Shown: positions 27,518-37,329 of the stretch, one piece after another
Layout of the letters: the number at the start of each line of letters is the position of its first letter
Numbering within the stretch: the stretch's first letter is position 1
From: Carboxylicivirga linearis
Lineage (GTDB): Bacteria > Bacteroidota > Bacteroidia > Bacteroidales > Marinilabiliaceae
Assembly (NCBI RefSeq): GCF_018271995.1
Contig: NZ_JAGUCO010000002.1
Location: 310,001-374,000 of the forward strand
Direction: 5' to 3'
Length of the DNA stretch: 64,000 nucleotides
Notes under the pieces: model-generated
What the model was told of the DNA's origin: nothing
The model's input: only the letters and a program-made list of their open reading frames with translations
Database searches by the model: none
Program-made: the position numbers and the translations under genes

Positions 27518-29938
27518 TTAAAGGTTTACCACTTTAATAATATCAGCGAAAACTCCTGCTGCTGTAACATCCGCACCAGCTCCATAACCTTTAATCTCCA
27601 TAGGATGATCGTAGTAATAATCGGTACGAAGCATAATTTTGTTGTTACTGTCTTCTAATCTGTAAAAAGGATGATTTTCATCCACTTCAATAAATCCGAC
27701 TTTGGCTTTTCCTTGTTTTAACGAAGCTGCATAACGAAGTATTTTACCGTTGTCTTCTGCTTCTTTTCGTTTTTGTTCAAAAGCTTCATCATAATCCTTT
27801 AAGCGAGCCATAAACTGCTCTACCGACTCTTCGGTAAAAAATTCTTCTGGTAAGAAAGGTGTTATATCCACGTGTTTTTCCTCCAAAGGATACTCGCACT
27901 CACGTGCTAATATCAACAGTTTACGAAGAACATCCTTACCAATCAAATCAATTCGCGGATCAGGTTCTGAGTACCCTTTATCTTTGGCTTCCTGCACTAC
28001 TTCTGATAATTTTCTTTCAGCAGAAACATTATTTACAATATAATTCAGGGTTCCGGATAATACAGCTTCTAATTGTAATATCTTATCACCACTCTGAATC
28101 ATACTATTCATTGTATTGATAATAGGAAGACCAGCACCAACATTGGTTTCAAACAGGTACTTCACTCCTTTTTGAACCGCTGTTGTTTTTAACTTTTTAT
28201 AGGTTTCATAATCCGATGAACTTGCAATTTTATTTGCTGTAACAACAGAAACGTTGTTTTGTAATAACTTTAAATATTGCTCTGCCACAACAGGACTTGC
28301 CGAACAGTCGACAAAAACGCTGTTTGACATGTTATTTTCAATAATTTGATCCACAAACTGACCAATATTACCCGGACTGGCTTCCTTGAGCTTATCTAAA
28401 GCAGTATCTATATCCAACCCTCTGTCTTTAAACAACATTTGTCGCGAATTGGCAATTCCGGCAACACGTATACTCAAACGCTCCACTTTTAATAGACGCT
28501 CTGCCTGTCGTTGAATTTTAGTTAATAAGCTCTTTCCTACAGTTCCAACTCCTGCTAAGTACAGGTGAATTGCTTGATACTGACTTAAGAAAAAGGCTTC
28601 ATGAACCACATTCAAAGTCTTTCTTAGGTCATCTTCGTGAACCACAAATGAGATGTTTAATTCTGATGCTCCCTGCGCAATAGCATACACATTAATACCA
28701 TTTTTACCTACATCATGGAATAACTGACCAGAGACTCCGGAAGTATGCTTCATTCCTTCTCCTACAATAGCCACAACAGACATTTTACTATCAACTAAAA
28801 CGCCATTAATCTGCTTTCTGCTAATTTCTTTCTCAAACTCATTTAACAAAGCCATTTTAGCAACTTCAGCATCCGAAGAATTAATAACTACCGAAATACT
28901 GCTTTCACTTGATGCCTGAGAAATAAGAATGATATTTACATTTTCAATAGCCAATGCTTTAAACATACGCATTGAAATACCTGAGACACCAATCATACCA
29001 TTTCCCTGAAGAGTAAGCAAGCTAACATCTTTAATAGATGATAATCCTTTTACTTTTCTTTCTACGTCGGTATTTTTATCTATTAAGGTTCCTGGAGCCT
29101 CAGGATTAAATGTATTTTTTATTAAAATAGGAATCTGCTTTTGTAAAGCTGGGATGATAGTTGGAGGATAAATAACTTTAGCTCCGAAGTGCGATAATTC
29201 CATTGCTTCAGCATAACTCAAATGCTCCAAACAATAGGCTCGTTTTATCACTCTTGGGTCTGCAGACATGAAACCATCCACATCAGTCCATATTTCTAAT
29301 TTATCAGCATCCAAACCAGCTGCTAATAATGCTGCCGAATAATCAGATCCTCCCCTTCCAAGTGTGGTATTTTCATCGTTATCATCACTGGCAATAAAAC
29401 CCGGAAAAACAGCAACTTCGGGAAGGCTAAACTTTAACTCACCAATAGCTTGCATGGTCGGATTAATCTTAACAACATGACCATTGCCATTCTTTTCAGT
29501 CTTAATAAACTCACGACTATCATAAAGCTTAGAATTGCTAATTAATGCGGATATAATTGAGGATGATAATCTTTCTCCACATCCCGAGATGGTATCATAA
29601 CTCTTTGTACTTAATTCGCCCGTTAAGCTTACGCCTTTTAAAAGCTGTTCTAATTCTTTCCAAATAACTTCAAGCTGTTCCTGAAGTTTTACTTCAACAG
29701 AAGGTGTAAATAATTCGGAAACAATTTGGTTATGCTTTTCTTTCAAATAGTTTAACACATCAATATATGATTCACCTTTCACGGCTTTTTTAGATGCATT
29801 AATCAGTTCATCTGTAACGCCACCAACTGCTGAAACAACAACAACCTTTTGTCCTTTAATTTTTTCAACAATGCGTTTTACGCTAAGCATGGCTACAGAA
29901 GAGCCCATTGAGGTACCACCGAACTTAAGTACTTTCAT
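27518..29938 (-). CDS. thrA: Bifunctional aspartokinase / homoserine dehydrogenase I
   Basis: 806 residues. Residues 1-about 285 form the aspartokinase catalytic domain (MKVLKFGGTSMG at the N-terminus, TLGRGGSDYSAALLAAGL), about 300-450 the two ACT domains, and about 455-806 homoserine dehydrogenase (LYLAGVGTVGKSLL NADP-binding loop, ANKIASSSDYETYKKL, GYSEPDPRIDLIGKDVLRKL). It catalyses the first and third steps from aspartate to threonine. It heads the thr operon and is preceded by a 122 nt leader segment encoding a Thr-rich peptide. ACT domains suggest added feedback inhibition by threonine. Confidence 0.97.
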   Translation of the reverse strand: MKVLKFGGTSMGSSVAMLSVKRIVEKIKGQKVVVVSAVGGVTDELINASKKAVKGESYIDVLNYLKEKHNQIVSELFTPSVEVKLQEQLEVIWKELEQLLKGVSLTGELSTKSYDTISGCGERLSSSIISALISNSKLYDSREFIKTEKNGNGHVVKINPTMQAIGELKFSLPEVAVFPGFIASDDNDENTTLGRGGSDYSAALLAAGLDADKLEIWTDVDGFMSADPRVIKRAYCLEHLSYAEAMELSHFGAKVIYPPTIIPALQKQIPILIKNTFNPEAPGTLIDKNTDVERKVKGLSSIKDVSLLTLQGNGMIGVSGISMRMFKALAIENVNIILISQASSESSISVVINSSDAEVAKMALLNEFEKEISRKQINGVLVDSKMSVVAIVGEGMKHTSGVSGQLFHDVGKNGINVYAIAQGASELNISFVVHEDDLRKTLNVVHEAFFLSQYQAIHLYLAGVGTVGKSLLTKIQRQAERLLKVERLSIRVAGIANSRQMLFKDRGLDIDTALDKLKEASPGNIGQFVDQIIENNMSNSVFVDCSASPVVAEQYLKLLQNNVSVVTANKIASSSDYETYKKLKTTAVQKGVKYLFETNVGAGLPIINTMNSMIQSGDKILQLEAVLSGTLNYIVNNVSAERKLSEVVQEAKDKGYSEPDPRIDLIGKDVLRKLLILARECEYPLEEKHVDITPFLPEEFFTEESVEQFMARLKDYDEAFEQKRKEAEDNGKILRYAASLKQGKAKVGFIEVDENHPFYRLEDSNNKIMLRTDYYYDHPMEIKGYGAGADVTAAGVFADIIKVVNL

Positions 29939-30000
29939 ATTTTAATATAAAAAGTGATTACAAAAAAAAGAATAATAAACTGACCTGATGATAAGAACAA
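29939..30000 (-). promoter_or_regulatory. Candidate thr attenuator (leader distal part)
   Basis: Between the leader peptide stop and thrA the minus strand reads through a CCCC/GGGG hairpin flanked by ACAAC/GTTGT (about 30022-29995, partly within the peptide gene) and then a run of eight U (29969-29962). A clean G/C-rich stem touching the U-run is not visible; the segment TCATCA about 29993-29986 could pair with TGATGA at the leader start. Attenuation is inferred from the peptide; the exact fold is unresolved. Confidence 0.45.
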
Positions 30001-30060
30001 CTATACCCCCCAAGGGGTTGTGGTTGTAGTAGTAGTATTTGTAAGATTATAAATCATCAT
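30001..30060 (-). CDS. thrL: Threonine operon leader peptide
   Basis: A 19-codon ORF directly downstream of a promoter and upstream of thrA encodes MMIYNLTNTTTTTTTPWGV: one Thr, an Asn, then seven consecutive Thr codons (ACT ACT ACT ACA ACC ACA ACC). A run of regulatory codons just before a GC-rich hairpin is the hallmark of ribosome-mediated attenuation, as in E. coli thrL. Low charged tRNA-Thr would stall the ribosome here and change the downstream RNA fold. It is not homologous to enterobacterial ThrL in sequence. The Pro-Trp-Gly codons form the 5' half and loop of the CCCC/GGGG hairpin. Confidence 0.85.
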   Translation of the reverse strand: MMIYNLTNTTTTTTTPWGV

Positions 30061-30090
30061 TATTTTGGTCGCTTGTTTTAGAATACGACA

Positions 30091-30120
30091 CAAATATAAT
30101 TAGATAATCATCAATTCAAA
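30091..30120 (-). promoter_or_regulatory. thr operon promoter
   Basis: On the minus strand TTTG (30120-30117), 18 bp spacer and TATATTTG (30098-30091) match the Bacteroidota promoter. Transcription should start near 30085, leaving about 25 nt before the leader peptide. The remaining DNA to 30417 (about 300 bp) is AT-rich and also holds the upstream region of the sugar-binding lipoprotein; I see no other feature in it. Confidence 0.7.
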
Positions 30121-30417
30121 AACAAGCTGGTGTTTTTTCTATTAAATCGAAGTTAATATTTACCAAGATCCTTATAATTTACTTGCAATTCCATCTACTA
30201 TTCTTTCAAATTAAAGGTCAAGATATCTTCATATAACAGTTTAATCAAGTATAATAGTCTTTTGTAAGGCTTTATCTTTTTAGATATACAATCTTCTGTT
30301 TAAAGAACAACAATGTATAATCTACTAATAATCATCTGCCCAAATAGTAAACCTCTTTACTTTAACAAATAGATTTTGTAAATTAAATACAAATTTACGT
30401 ACCTAAATAATTATCAC

Positions 30418-31410
30418 ATGAAACGGATTGGCATAATACTAGGGTGGTTAGTGATGGTAATACTCATTACCGGTTGTAATCAAAAGCCAAAAATTGGTTT
30501 TTTGATGGATGATCTCAATAACGAAAGATGGAAAAAAGATAAAGAGCTATTTGTTCAAAAAGTAGAAGAATTGGGTGGTATTGCTGTTGTTGAAGTTGCA
30601 AATACCGACCCTCAGAAACAAATCCTACAAGCTCAAAGTCTGATTGATCAAGATGTTGATGTTCTGGTTGTTGTTCCCGTGGACTTGCTTGAAGCTGGAG
30701 AAATTGTTAAGCTGGCTCATCGCAACTATGTTCCGGTTATCTCATATGACCGTTTGATTAAGGACTGTAATCTGGATTATTATATTTCTACTGATAATAT
30801 TAACATTGGTGAATTACAAGCTAACTACCTTACCAAAATATCTCCTGTTGGAAAATATGCTTTAATAAGTGGCCCTAAAAGTGATTACAACGCCTATTTA
30901 TTACGTCTTGGTTGGATGAACATACTTCAACCCTTAATTGATAAAGGTGATATTGAGGTGGTTGTTGATGAGTTTTCTAACTTTTGGTTACCCGATGAAG
31001 CTTATCGTATAATGACAAATTATCTTAAAAATACGCAGGATGTAGATGCCATAATATGTGGTAACGACGCCTTAGCTTCCGGCGCTATCATAGCTTTGAA
31101 AGACATTAAAAAAAATGGCAATGTTCTGATTGCAGGACAAGATGCTAATATTCAGGCTGTACGTAATATTGTAGCCGGAGACCAAACTATCACCATCTAC
31201 AAACCAATAGAAGCCCTTGCTTTTGCAGCGGCTGATGCAGCTATAAAAATAGCTGATGGTGAAGCTCCTTCAAATATGAATATCACCGTTAATAACGGAA
31301 AAAGATTAGTGCCAGCAATTCTTTTAGAAGCTAGTATTGTTAACAGGCAAAACATAAAAATGACTGTAATTTCGGAAGGGTTTATGGGGGAAAGCGAAAT
31401 TTACAACTAG
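30418..31410 (+). CDS. Orphan periplasmic sugar-binding lipoprotein (XylF/RbsB-like)
   Basis: 330 residues, lipobox ITGC (Cys20), then the two-lobe type I periplasmic binding fold: KIGFLMDDLNNERWKKDKE at the start, DVDVLVVVPVDLLEAGEIV, VPVISYDRLI, DAIICGNDALASGAI and IAGQDANIQAV. The RLI and GQDA segments resemble xylose-binding XylF. No ABC permease or ATPase gene is beside it, so the protein may feed a distant transporter or act as ligand sensor for a signalling protein. Monocistronic with its own terminator. Confidence 0.85.
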   Translation: MKRIGIILGWLVMVILITGCNQKPKIGFLMDDLNNERWKKDKELFVQKVEELGGIAVVEVANTDPQKQILQAQSLIDQDVDVLVVVPVDLLEAGEIVKLAHRNYVPVISYDRLIKDCNLDYYISTDNINIGELQANYLTKISPVGKYALISGPKSDYNAYLLRLGWMNILQPLIDKGDIEVVVDEFSNFWLPDEAYRIMTNYLKNTQDVDAIICGNDALASGAIIALKDIKKNGNVLIAGQDANIQAVRNIVAGDQTITIYKPIEALAFAAADAAIKIADGEAPSNMNITVNNGKRLVPAILLEASIVNRQNIKMTVISEGFMGESEIYN

Positions 31411-31432
31411 ATTTTATAACTACTTCAATTAC

Positions 31433-31462
31433 AATAGCCACTGAGTTAAGTGGCTATTTTTT
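31433..31462 (+). terminator. Terminator of sugar-binding lipoprotein gene
   Basis: AATAGCCACT (31433-31442) and AGTGGCTATT (31449-31458) make a perfect 10 bp stem, 6 nt loop, followed by TTTT. Confidence 0.88.
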
Positions 31463-31463
31463 A

Positions 31464-31494
31464 TTTGATACACTCGATGTATTGGCTATTTTTG
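31464..31494 (+). promoter_or_regulatory. Promoter of the AddA-like gene
   Basis: TTTG at 31464-31467, 19 bp spacer, TATTTTTG at 31487-31494. Transcription would start near 31500, about 10 nt before the ATG at 31510, so the 5' UTR is very short. Confidence 0.65.
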
Positions 31495-31509
31495 AAGAAA
31501 TGATTATTC

Positions 31510-34500
31510 ATGTCGCAACTTAAAATATACAGAGCTTCTGCTGGTTCTGGAAAAACCTACACTCTATCCGGAGAATTCATTAAGCTTTTATTCCAAGATC
31601 CTCAAAATTACAAAAGTATTCTGGCGGTTACGTTTACCAATAAGGCCACGTCAGAGATGAAAAACAGGATACTTGAGAATCTTTATGCTCTTTCAACTAA
31701 GGAGGATGCCGATTACCTTACTGATCTGATGACGATTCATCAAAAATCAGCAAAACAAATAAGAAATATTGCCCGACAACTTTTGATTAATATCTTAAAT
31801 GATTTTTCGAAATTCTCAGTCAATACCATTGATAGTTTCTTTCAAAAAGTAATGCGTTCTTTTGCATACGAAGCCAACTTACCTGCAGGATTTAAGGTTG
31901 AACTGGATACGGACAGGGTTTTATCGCAAGCTGTTGATGAGTTATTGCGAGAATTAGAATTAAAAGGTAAAGAAGAGTTGCGCGATTGGCTGATTAATCA
32001 CACCCTTTCAAAGATTGAAGACGGGAAAGATTGGAATATTGCCAATGAATTAAAGACTTTAGGTCAGGAAGTATTTAAAGAAGAATTTCAGAGTCTGGAT
32101 GCCGATACTCTTGAAAAACTTCAAAATAAACAGTTATTACACGCCTATAACAAACAGTTAAGAAAGATCATCAAAGACTTTGAAATTTTCATCAAAGAAA
32201 AAGCTGTTGAAGGAATAGATCTCATGAAGAAACATGGTGTGAGTTACGACATGCTACACTTAAAATCCCGATCTCCTTTAAAAAACCTTGAAAAACTAAG
32301 CTCACTTCAAAAAAAGGATGATTTACTTACCATTCAAAAATTAATACCTCTAATTGATTCACCTGAAGAATGCCATAACAAGAAAAACAATGAATCAGAT
32401 AACAACATCATTACAGACTGTTTTAACGGTGGATTGAATAAGGTTCTATTCGATATCTCAGAACGATTTATTAAAGAAAAAACCAATTACTATACAGCTA
32501 AAACCATCTCTGCCAATCTTAATGCGCTTGGTATTGCCACCGACATAGCCCTTAAAGTTCAGGATATTGCCCGAAATGAAAATCTTTTTCTTTTGGCCGA
32601 TGCCAATCGTTTATTACATCAAATCATCGACCAGAACAATACACCTTTTATTTATGAAAAAACCGGAACCCGATATCAAAATTATATGATTGATGAGTTT
32701 CAGGATACTTCCAGATTACAATGGAATAACTTTAAACCCTTACTATTAAACAGTGTTGCCGAAGATAAAATGGCAATGATTGTGGGAGATGTAAAGCAGT
32801 CCATTTATCGTTGGCGTAATTCTGATTGGAAATTATTAAGTGACAAGGTAGAAGAAGACTTTAAAGATTTTGGCACCAATCCTCAAATATTAGAAACCAA
32901 CTGGCGAAGTTTCGAGCATATTATCAACTTCAATAATATTATATTTAAAGAAGCGGCACGTATGCTACAATACGAGTTTGTTAAATCTTCTGAAGAAGCC
33001 AACCCTCAACATTTAATGCCTGATGATTTAAAAACGAAGATTACCAAGGCTTATGATGATACAGTGCAAAAGACTTCTAGCAAATCGATTGGCACTGGCG
33101 GTTATATCAAAATGGCCTTCCCTGAAGGAAGCAAGAAGGCTGATTATATGAAAAATGCTACGCAACAATCTGTGGTAGAAATTGAAAACCTATTGGATGC
33201 CGGCTATGAATATAAAGACATTTGTATTCTTGTACGACGTAAAAAAGAAGGTCAACAAATTACAGAAGCGCTTCTTTCAGGACTCGATTCACCATCCAAC
33301 CGTAAGCATCCGGTTATATCTAACGAAACCTTATTATTAGGAAGCTCACCAGCAGTAAATCTGGTTATACAGCAAATAAAATACATACAAGATCCTGAGA
33401 ATGCCGTTTATGAGGCCTATGTTGACTTATACGATCAATTCTTTGACTCAGATTCGCTTGACGCAATTGAAAAATGCGATGGTTCAACATTAATTACTCA
33501 AGATAAAGGGATTACTGAAAACTTAAGGAATAAGCTATTAGAACTAAAGGGCCAGCCCTTATTTGAAATGGCAGAAACATTAATACGCCAATTGCCTAAA
33601 AACATTTACGAACATCAGTTTATTTTTATTCAGGGCCTTTTGGATGCCGTTCGCGATTATGTGACTAATTACTCTGTTAATGCACACGATTTTATTACCT
33701 GGTGGGACGACAAAGGTCAGAATACGGCAATATCCGTTCCTGAAGGTCAAAATGCTATCAATGTAATGACTATACATAAATCAAAAGGGCTAGAATTTAA
33801 AGCCGTTGTAATACCCTACTGTAACTGGCCAATTGACGATAAAGGATTTGGAAGTTTAATTTGGTGTAAACCCCAGAGTGAGCCGTTTAATCAGATTGAT
33901 CTGGTGCCGGTTTCATATAATCAACAGTTGCTGCAATCCAGCTTTGTTGATGAGTATTTAGATGAACGGCTTCATCAGTTTGTTGACAATTTAAACCTCT
34001 TATACGTTGCTTTTACACGCGCAAAAGAAAGTTTAGTTGTCTTAGGAGAGCAGCCGCCCAAAACAGGTGGAATTAAAAATGTTTCCAACGTACTTCATCG
34101 CATAGCTAATCAGCTTAATATGATTAATATCGACAACGATTCATTAAAAGATGAATTATGCGAAGCCTGGAACGTTGAAGATATGATTTTTGAGTTTGGA
34201 ACGATTCCTTCCGGTTCAAAAGTAAAAGAAGAAGAGGTTACAAATGAGAATTTTATTGTACGAACTTATGCTTTGGGAGATAGAATTAAAGTTCACCCTG
34301 AAAGTATGGTTTTAAATTCTCCAGATGGATTAGCCAACCTGAAAAAAGGAAAACTAATGCACCAATTATTTGAGTTAATTGAAACATCAAAAGATACTAT
34401 CAAAGCCGTAACTCAACTAATTTTGAATGGGCAGCTAAAAACCAATGAGAAAGAAAAGGTTTTAAATTTTATCAATCAAAAAATCAATCAACCATTAGTA

Positions 34501-34788
34501 AAAGAGTGGTTTAATCCTGAATATTCTATAATAAATGAAGGAAGTATTTTAACTCCTAACGGACTTTATCGTCCCGACCGTGTTGTTATAAAAAATAAAG
34601 AAGCAATTGTTATTGATTATAAGTTTGGTGAAAAACACAATGAAAAATACCGTTCTCAGGTTAACCGTTATAAAAAACTACTTAGCCAGATGGGATATAA
34701 AAATGTGAAAGGTTATTTATGGTATATGGGTGATGAAGATTTGGTTGAAGAAGTATTGGACCAGCCCCAGCAAGGAAAACTTTTTTAA
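31510..34788 (+). CDS. AddA-like UvrD/RecB-family helicase-nuclease
   Basis: 1,092 residues. Walker A is ASAGSGKTYTL near residues 9-19; AVTFTNKATSEMKNRI is motif Ia; DEFQDTSRLQW is Walker B/motif II; GDVKQSIYRWR is motif III; NVMTIHKSKGLEF is motif V; LLYVAFTRAKESLVVLG is motif VI. The C-terminal PD-(D/E)XK nuclease domain is intact, with GLYRPDRVVI and IVIDYKFGEKH supplying the acids and lysine. It should act in double-strand break end resection with an AddB partner. No addB gene is next to it; the following gene is on the opposite strand. Confidence 0.88.
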   Translation: MSQLKIYRASAGSGKTYTLSGEFIKLLFQDPQNYKSILAVTFTNKATSEMKNRILENLYALSTKEDADYLTDLMTIHQKSAKQIRNIARQLLINILNDFSKFSVNTIDSFFQKVMRSFAYEANLPAGFKVELDTDRVLSQAVDELLRELELKGKEELRDWLINHTLSKIEDGKDWNIANELKTLGQEVFKEEFQSLDADTLEKLQNKQLLHAYNKQLRKIIKDFEIFIKEKAVEGIDLMKKHGVSYDMLHLKSRSPLKNLEKLSSLQKKDDLLTIQKLIPLIDSPEECHNKKNNESDNNIITDCFNGGLNKVLFDISERFIKEKTNYYTAKTISANLNALGIATDIALKVQDIARNENLFLLADANRLLHQIIDQNNTPFIYEKTGTRYQNYMIDEFQDTSRLQWNNFKPLLLNSVAEDKMAMIVGDVKQSIYRWRNSDWKLLSDKVEEDFKDFGTNPQILETNWRSFEHIINFNNIIFKEAARMLQYEFVKSSEEANPQHLMPDDLKTKITKAYDDTVQKTSSKSIGTGGYIKMAFPEGSKKADYMKNATQQSVVEIENLLDAGYEYKDICILVRRKKEGQQITEALLSGLDSPSNRKHPVISNETLLLGSSPAVNLVIQQIKYIQDPENAVYEAYVDLYDQFFDSDSLDAIEKCDGSTLITQDKGITENLRNKLLELKGQPLFEMAETLIRQLPKNIYEHQFIFIQGLLDAVRDYVTNYSVNAHDFITWWDDKGQNTAISVPEGQNAINVMTIHKSKGLEFKAVVIPYCNWPIDDKGFGSLIWCKPQSEPFNQIDLVPVSYNQQLLQSSFVDEYLDERLHQFVDNLNLLYVAFTRAKESLVVLGEQPPKTGGIKNVSNVLHRIANQLNMINIDNDSLKDELCEAWNVEDMIFEFGTIPSGSKVKEEEVTNENFIVRTYALGDRIKVHPESMVLNSPDGLANLKKGKLMHQLFELIETSKDTIKAVTQLILNGQLKTNEKEKVLNFINQKINQPLVKEWFNPEYSIINEGSILTPNGLYRPDRVVIKNKEAIVIDYKFGEKHNEKYRSQVNRYKKLLSQMGYKNVKGYLWYMGDEDLVEEVLDQPQQGKLF

Positions 34789-34793
34789 TTTAA

Positions 34794-35867
34794 TTAAAAC
34801 TGGTACTCTTTTATTTTACTGTTCATTATATTCAGCTGTTCTTTCATTAATTTAAATGATTCATTTACTTTTTCAAAGTTGTTATGTAATGACTCGGTTG
34901 AATCGTGTAAGTCATAGCTTTTACTATTGGTAAAACCTACATTTTTACCCAATATTTGAAGATCTTTACTTAACACATCTACATCCTCATTATTTTGTTC
35001 TACTTTGGAAATGATATCACTAATAATCTCAATCATAGAGTTTAGATTCTTACGAATTTCATTCGCTTTTAACGATACATTTGCGGATGAATCAACCGTC
35101 ATATCAGCCAATTTTCGAACTTCACCGGCAACCACCCCAAAACCTTTCCCTGCCTCACCAGCTTTACTAGCCTCAATGGAAGCATTTAATGATATTATAT
35201 TTGTTTGGGAAGCAATATTATCAATCTGCTCCAATGATCTTTCTATCTCATCGGAATGATGCACCATCTCTTCAATAACTTGTTTATAGCTGATAATTTT
35301 ATCTTTGGTCAACTTAAAATTACTCTCAACAACCCCCATAGAGCGTAAAGCCGTATGAACTACCTCCTCTGATTCACCTGAACTTTTACCAAGCCTCTCT
35401 CCTATTTCCTTAACGTAATAAAGCGATTTATGTAAGTCTTCCAGCGTTGTTACACCATTATTAGCATTTTCAAAATTATTTAAAATAGATCCTGAATAGT
35501 CTGTGATTTTTAATATTTCTTCAAGCAAATTTTTAATACTTTCAATACTAGAATTTATACCCTTAATAATTACGCCTACAGCGTCATTACTTTCTATGGA
35601 TATTAACTCCGGTATATTTTTTTTACTGAGGCTATTGGCTACTTCTGCTATCTTTTTCAATTTTTTAATGAGTAGCAATCGTACAAATCCATAACTAACT
35701 AATCCAACGATGATACCTGCACATATGCTACCTGCCAGAAACCAGATAAACATTCCCTCTTTCCAATGCACAAAGAAATTAGCATAGATTGGGAAAACAA
35801 ATCCCATTAGAATACCAAATGCCAGCATGCAGAAATGCAGTCGACGAAGAATACTTTTTTTAATCAT
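34794..35867 (-). CDS. Short methyl-accepting chemotaxis-like membrane protein
   Basis: 357 residues: two transmembrane helices (about 9-32 and 39-66) with only a few residues between them, a HAMP-like linker (about 67-110), and a chemoreceptor signalling domain. The hairpin tip is recognisable as [19 protein letters not shown] followed by [19 protein letters not shown] (about 217-257). There is no periplasmic ligand domain, so it probably senses membrane or cytoplasmic signals, or works as a scaffold. No cheA or cheW lies nearby. Convergent with the AddA-like gene, 5 bp between stops. Confidence 0.85.
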   Translation of the reverse strand: MIKKSILRRLHFCMLAFGILMGFVFPIYANFFVHWKEGMFIWFLAGSICAGIIVGLVSYGFVRLLLIKKLKKIAEVANSLSKKNIPELISIESNDAVGVIIKGINSSIESIKNLLEEILKITDYSGSILNNFENANNGVTTLEDLHKSLYYVKEIGERLGKSSGESEEVVHTALRSMGVVESNFKLTKDKIISYKQVIEEMVHHSDEIERSLEQIDNIASQTNIISLNASIEASKAGEAGKGFGVVAGEVRKLADMTVDSSANVSLKANEIRKNLNSMIEIISDIISKVEQNNEDVDVLSKDLQILGKNVGFTNSKSYDLHDSTESLHNNFEKVNESFKLMKEQLNIMNSKIKEYQF

Positions 35868-35982
35868 GTTTGGGTCGGTGTTTCGTTAAAAGCTTACGAT
35901 CTAAACATATTAACATTTAGTCTGTCGTAAGGTTCAAAATAACACTCACTTATCAAATAATCACATACGCCCCTAATACTAT

Positions 35983-36582
35983 TTACTTTTTAGTAGGCTT
36001 TCTTTTCTTCTTCTTTTTTTTCTTTTCAACTGCAAAACCAAATTTACCTATCTGCTTTCCAACTTCGTAGTAATGTCCATGTGAATAAGTAATTGGATTG
36101 GCTTTATTTAAATGAAAAGCTCCGGTTTTTTCATCAATATAGCGCTCATCAGCCTTTACATTAACTACTTCAGCAATAAACATGTCGTGCGTACCTAATT
36201 CTTTAACCTCGGTTACTTTGCATTCAATATTCACAGGAGATTCTTCTATAATTGGAGCTTTTACATTCAGTGCCGCTCCGGGTGTAAGATGCATTTCTTC
36301 AAATTTATTGAATTGCCTCCCTGATCGCACTCCACACCAATCAGTAGCATAGGCTGTTTCTTTGGTGGTTAAATTGATTACAAACTCGCCTGTTTCTTTT
36401 AATATCTGATATGAATGGCGTCCTTTTCTAACTGAAATATAACACATAGGAGGATCTGAACAAATTGTACCCGTCCAGGCAATTGTGATAATATTAAAAT
36501 TTTCTGGTTTATCGCCTACAGATACCATTACAGCAGGTAGTGGATAAATCATATTACCGGGTTTCCAGTCCTGTTTTGCCAT
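35983..36582 (-). CDS. Flavin reductase-like FMN-binding protein
   Basis: 199 residues from the chosen start (MAKQDWKPGN). The family core is seen as MIYPLPAVMVSVGD, NIITIAWTGTICSDPPMCYISVRKGR, GEFVINLTT and a Lys-rich C-terminal tail (VEKKKKKKKRKPTKK) that may bind nucleic acid or membrane. The frame extends upstream to 36666, but a TATTTTTG -7 element at 36611-36604 lies inside that extension, and 36582 is the first ATG below it. Reduces or binds FMN; partner unknown. Confidence 0.82.
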   Translation of the reverse strand: MAKQDWKPGNMIYPLPAVMVSVGDKPENFNIITIAWTGTICSDPPMCYISVRKGRHSYQILKETGEFVINLTTKETAYATDWCGVRSGRQFNKFEEMHLTPGAALNVKAPIIEESPVNIECKVTEVKELGTHDMFIAEVVNVKADERYIDEKTGAFHLNKANPITYSHGHYYEVGKQIGKFGFAVEKKKKKKKRKPTKK

Positions 36583-36705
36583 TTTAAACTGTTTTATGAA
36601 ATACAAAAATAATACAGAAAGGTAAGCAAAAAAGCATCTTCCCATTTTTAAATACGTGTGAAACATTGTTTATTTGTCATAAGATTGATTTTTAACCTGA
36701 CACTT

Positions 36706-37278
36706 ATGAAGCACATCTTTATTGTGGCATTTCTATGCCTTAGTATTTTGGGCGTAAAAGCTCAAAAACAAGAACTATCAGTAAGCTATTCTCCGTTATC
36801 TATTTACCGGTTTGAAAAAATATTCGAAGGAACAGAAGCCTACGAGGATAATTATCATGTACTTGGCGCTTTTAACCTTAATTATCTTTATCATTTTAAC
36901 AGTTGGTTTAAAGCTGGAGTTAATATCATGTACGACCGAGCTTCTAAAGATGGAATATCAAGCTATTACACCTTAGAAACAATGGACGACCCTGCCTTTA
37001 AAACCAGGGTAACCAAACAAGCTTTTATACTAGCTCCAGAATTCGATTTTCAGTATTTGAATCATCCAAAATTAAAGCTGAGCAGTTCACTTAGTGTAGG
37101 ATATGCGTTTGAGTTTTTTGAGCAAGAAGGATATTACAATTCAAATTATGGAATGGAAGGACTAACTTACCACTTAAACCTTATTGGTTTCAAATGGGGA
37201 CAAAAACATGGATTAACCGGTCAAATCGGATTTGGCTATAAAGGTGCTTTAAACCTTGGATATTTTATACGTTTTTAA
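36706..37278 (+). CDS. Small outer-membrane beta-barrel-like protein
   Basis: 190 residues from ATG 36706, signal peptide ending LGVKAQ. The rest is alternating strands (FNLNYLYHFNSWFKAGVNIMY, KLSSSLSVGYAFEF, GLTGQIGFGYKGALNLGYFIRF) and a terminal Phe, as in 8-stranded outer-membrane proteins. I do not recognise a specific family. The frame is open to a GTG at 36658, but the signal sequence begins at 36706. Confidence 0.65.
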   Translation: MKHIFIVAFLCLSILGVKAQKQELSVSYSPLSIYRFEKIFEGTEAYEDNYHVLGAFNLNYLYHFNSWFKAGVNIMYDRASKDGISSYYTLETMDDPAFKTRVTKQAFILAPEFDFQYLNHPKLKLSSSLSVGYAFEFFEQEGYYNSNYGMEGLTYHLNLIGFKWGQKHGLTGQIGFGYKGALNLGYFIRF

Positions 37279-37283
37279 TCAAA

Positions 37284-37309
37284 AAACTCCCGCTTAACGG
37301 CAGGAGTTT
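37284..37309 (-). terminator. Terminator between convergent genes (pyrBI side)
   Basis: AAACTCC (37284-37290) pairs with GGAGTTT (37303-37309), with a further inner CG/CG pairing. The A-run at 37281-37286 supplies the U-run on the minus strand, so it mainly ends the pyrB-pyrI transcript. Confidence 0.65.
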
Positions 37310-37329
37310 CCATATATGGAATGATATTT

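Noticed and set aside
27503-27527. AAACCT/AGGTTT inverted repeat at the end of thrA
   Set aside because: Only 6 bp, overlaps the stop codon and has no U-run; not called a terminator.
36583-36666. N-terminal extension of flavin reductase
   Set aside because: A TATTTTTG promoter element lies inside it and the family begins near MAKQDWKPGN.
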